Assembly (NCBI GenBank): GCA_029940175.1
Contig: JAOZRM010000068.1
Location: 1-13,717 of the forward strand
Length of the DNA: 13,717 nucleotides
Direction: 5' to 3'
From: Candidatus Sabulitectum sp.
Lineage (GTDB): Bacteria; Fermentibacterota; Fermentibacteria; Fermentibacterales; JCC-6
Under the pieces are notes generated by a model. It ran no database searches. It was given only the letters and a program-made list of their open reading frames with translations, and was not told the origin of the DNA. This document shows positions 13,147 to 13,717 of the stretch, in pieces; position 1 is the stretch's first letter; each line of letters opens with the position of its first letter. A program made the translations under genes and the position numbers.

Positions 13147-13717
13147 AGAAAGAGTATGTGATATTTTTCATTTTGTTCGTTCTTGGTATTGCATTCAGGT
13201 TTATCTCATTTAGTGAGCTTGGATGGTTTTTCGGCTCAGACCTGCATGTGGATGAAATTACCTATACAAGGGGAGATTCTCCTCCGTTCGAAAGACCCCC
13301 GGCCACTTACCTGCTTGCTGGTATTCCCGTAAAGACAACTTCCCTGAGATTCGTATTCACCACGATCTCATTGATCCCGGCTCTTGCGCTTTTCCTTTTC
13401 AGCAGGAAGAGCAGGAGAAACTCCATTCTTGCAGGAGTTCTTGCTCTAGAACCAACTCTTGCTTTCTCAGGGCTTCAGATACTGCCTGCAGCGCCTGCGG
13501 CTGCTTTTCTGGCAATAGCACTTATCGCAGGCAGACATCGTCCTGTGCTGCTTGGATGGCTTGTGGGCTGTGCTGCTTTGTTCCGGGGAGAGATTCTTCT
13601 CTTCCTGCCGATCTCAATATTTTTCATTCGTCCTTTTAAGAGATATCTAAACTCGGCTTCAGGAGTTCTGATTGCAGTTCTTCCAGTTCTGATCATCAAC
13701 CTTAGTTCTGGAGGACA
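13143..13717 (+). CDS. GT-C type membrane glycosyltransferase (ArnT/PMT-like), 3' truncated by window
   Basis: The frame starts at an ATG overlapping the previous stop and stays open to the window edge, giving 191 residues so far. A first membrane helix (about 5-22) is followed by an outward loop with Asp37-Glu38 in DLHVDEITYTRG and then ERPPATYLL. This is the arrangement of GT-C enzymes such as ArnT and protein mannosyltransferases, where the acidic pair is in the first periplasmic loop. Further hydrophobic helices follow (about 74-90, 97-130, 135-160, 170-188). These enzymes transfer sugars from polyprenyl-phosphate carriers to lipids or proteins outside the membrane; the acceptor is unknown. 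Co-translation with the two transglutaminase-like exoproteins suggests a shared envelope task. The call rests on the N-terminus only. Confidence 0.65.
   Translation, partial: MKKEYVIFFILFVLGIAFRFISFSELGWFFGSDLHVDEITYTRGDSPPFERPPATYLLAGIPVKTTSLRFVFTTISLIPALALFLFSRKSRRNSILAGVLALEPTLAFSGLQILPAAPAAAFLAIALIAGRHRPVLLGWLVGCAALFRGEILLFLPISIFFIRPFKRYLNSASGVLIAVLPVLIINLSSGG

Noticed and set aside
1..13717. CRISPR array, insertion sequence, phage or integron
   Set aside because: No regularly spaced repeats, transposase or integrase motifs, or flanking terminal repeats were seen.

Overview
This window looks like chromosomal DNA from a diderm, probably anaerobic bacterium. A lipobox lipoprotein and a PorV/PorQ-type outer-membrane barrel point to an outer membrane, and a single-cluster [4Fe-4S] ferredoxin points to low-potential redox chemistry. 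Composition looks mid-range in GC, and gene packing is very tight, with overlapping starts and stops and GTG/TTG starts. The mix (PorV-like barrel, DUF3857/transglutaminase exoprotein, LipM-type octanoyltransferase) fits the FCB-like candidate phyla such as Cloacimonadota or Fermentibacterota, but that placement is inference. I see no rRNA, tRNA, CRISPR array, insertion sequence or phage gene.

Layout. (1) Bases 1-1921, plus strand: the tail of a small cysteine-rich metal-binding protein, a [4Fe-4S] ferredoxin, a 76-aa unknown protein, a Cof-type HAD phosphatase and an APRT-like phosphoribosyltransferase, spaced like one operon. (2) Bases 1922-2203: a leader holding two hairpins, an 11-bp direct repeat and a possible promoter, followed by a PAS-GGDEF diguanylate cyclase with intact active site and I-site. 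(3) Bases 3107-3545: no intact gene; minus-strand protein-like stretches in several frames suggest a decayed gene. (4) Bases 3546-4957: a FetA/FetB-type ABC pair for metal (iron) export. (5) Bases 8336 down to 4966, minus strand: octanoyltransferase (LipM type), lipoyl synthase, tRNA-dihydrouridine synthase and a LysM/TPR lipoprotein, all overlapping. This run meets fetB tail to tail with only 8 bp between stop codons. (6) Bases 8442-13717, plus strand: a PorV/PorQ-like protein, SurE, a secreted DUF3857/transglutaminase-like protein, a shorter relative that appears to have lost its catalytic triad, and the start of a GT-C (ArnT/PMT-like) membrane glycosyltransferase cut by the window edge.

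How the genes work together. LipM and LipA form a de novo lipoate route: octanoyl transfer to a carrier domain, then sulfur insertion. LipA's extra iron-sulfur clusters suit the redox setting of the ferredoxin. FetAB would guard against metal excess. The plus-strand cluster after 8442 looks devoted to the cell envelope apart from SurE. Its most unusual element is the tandem pair of an apparently active and an apparently inactive transglutaminase-fold exoprotein, translationally coupled to each other and to a membrane glycosyltransferase. No clearly new defence or mobile system is visible.
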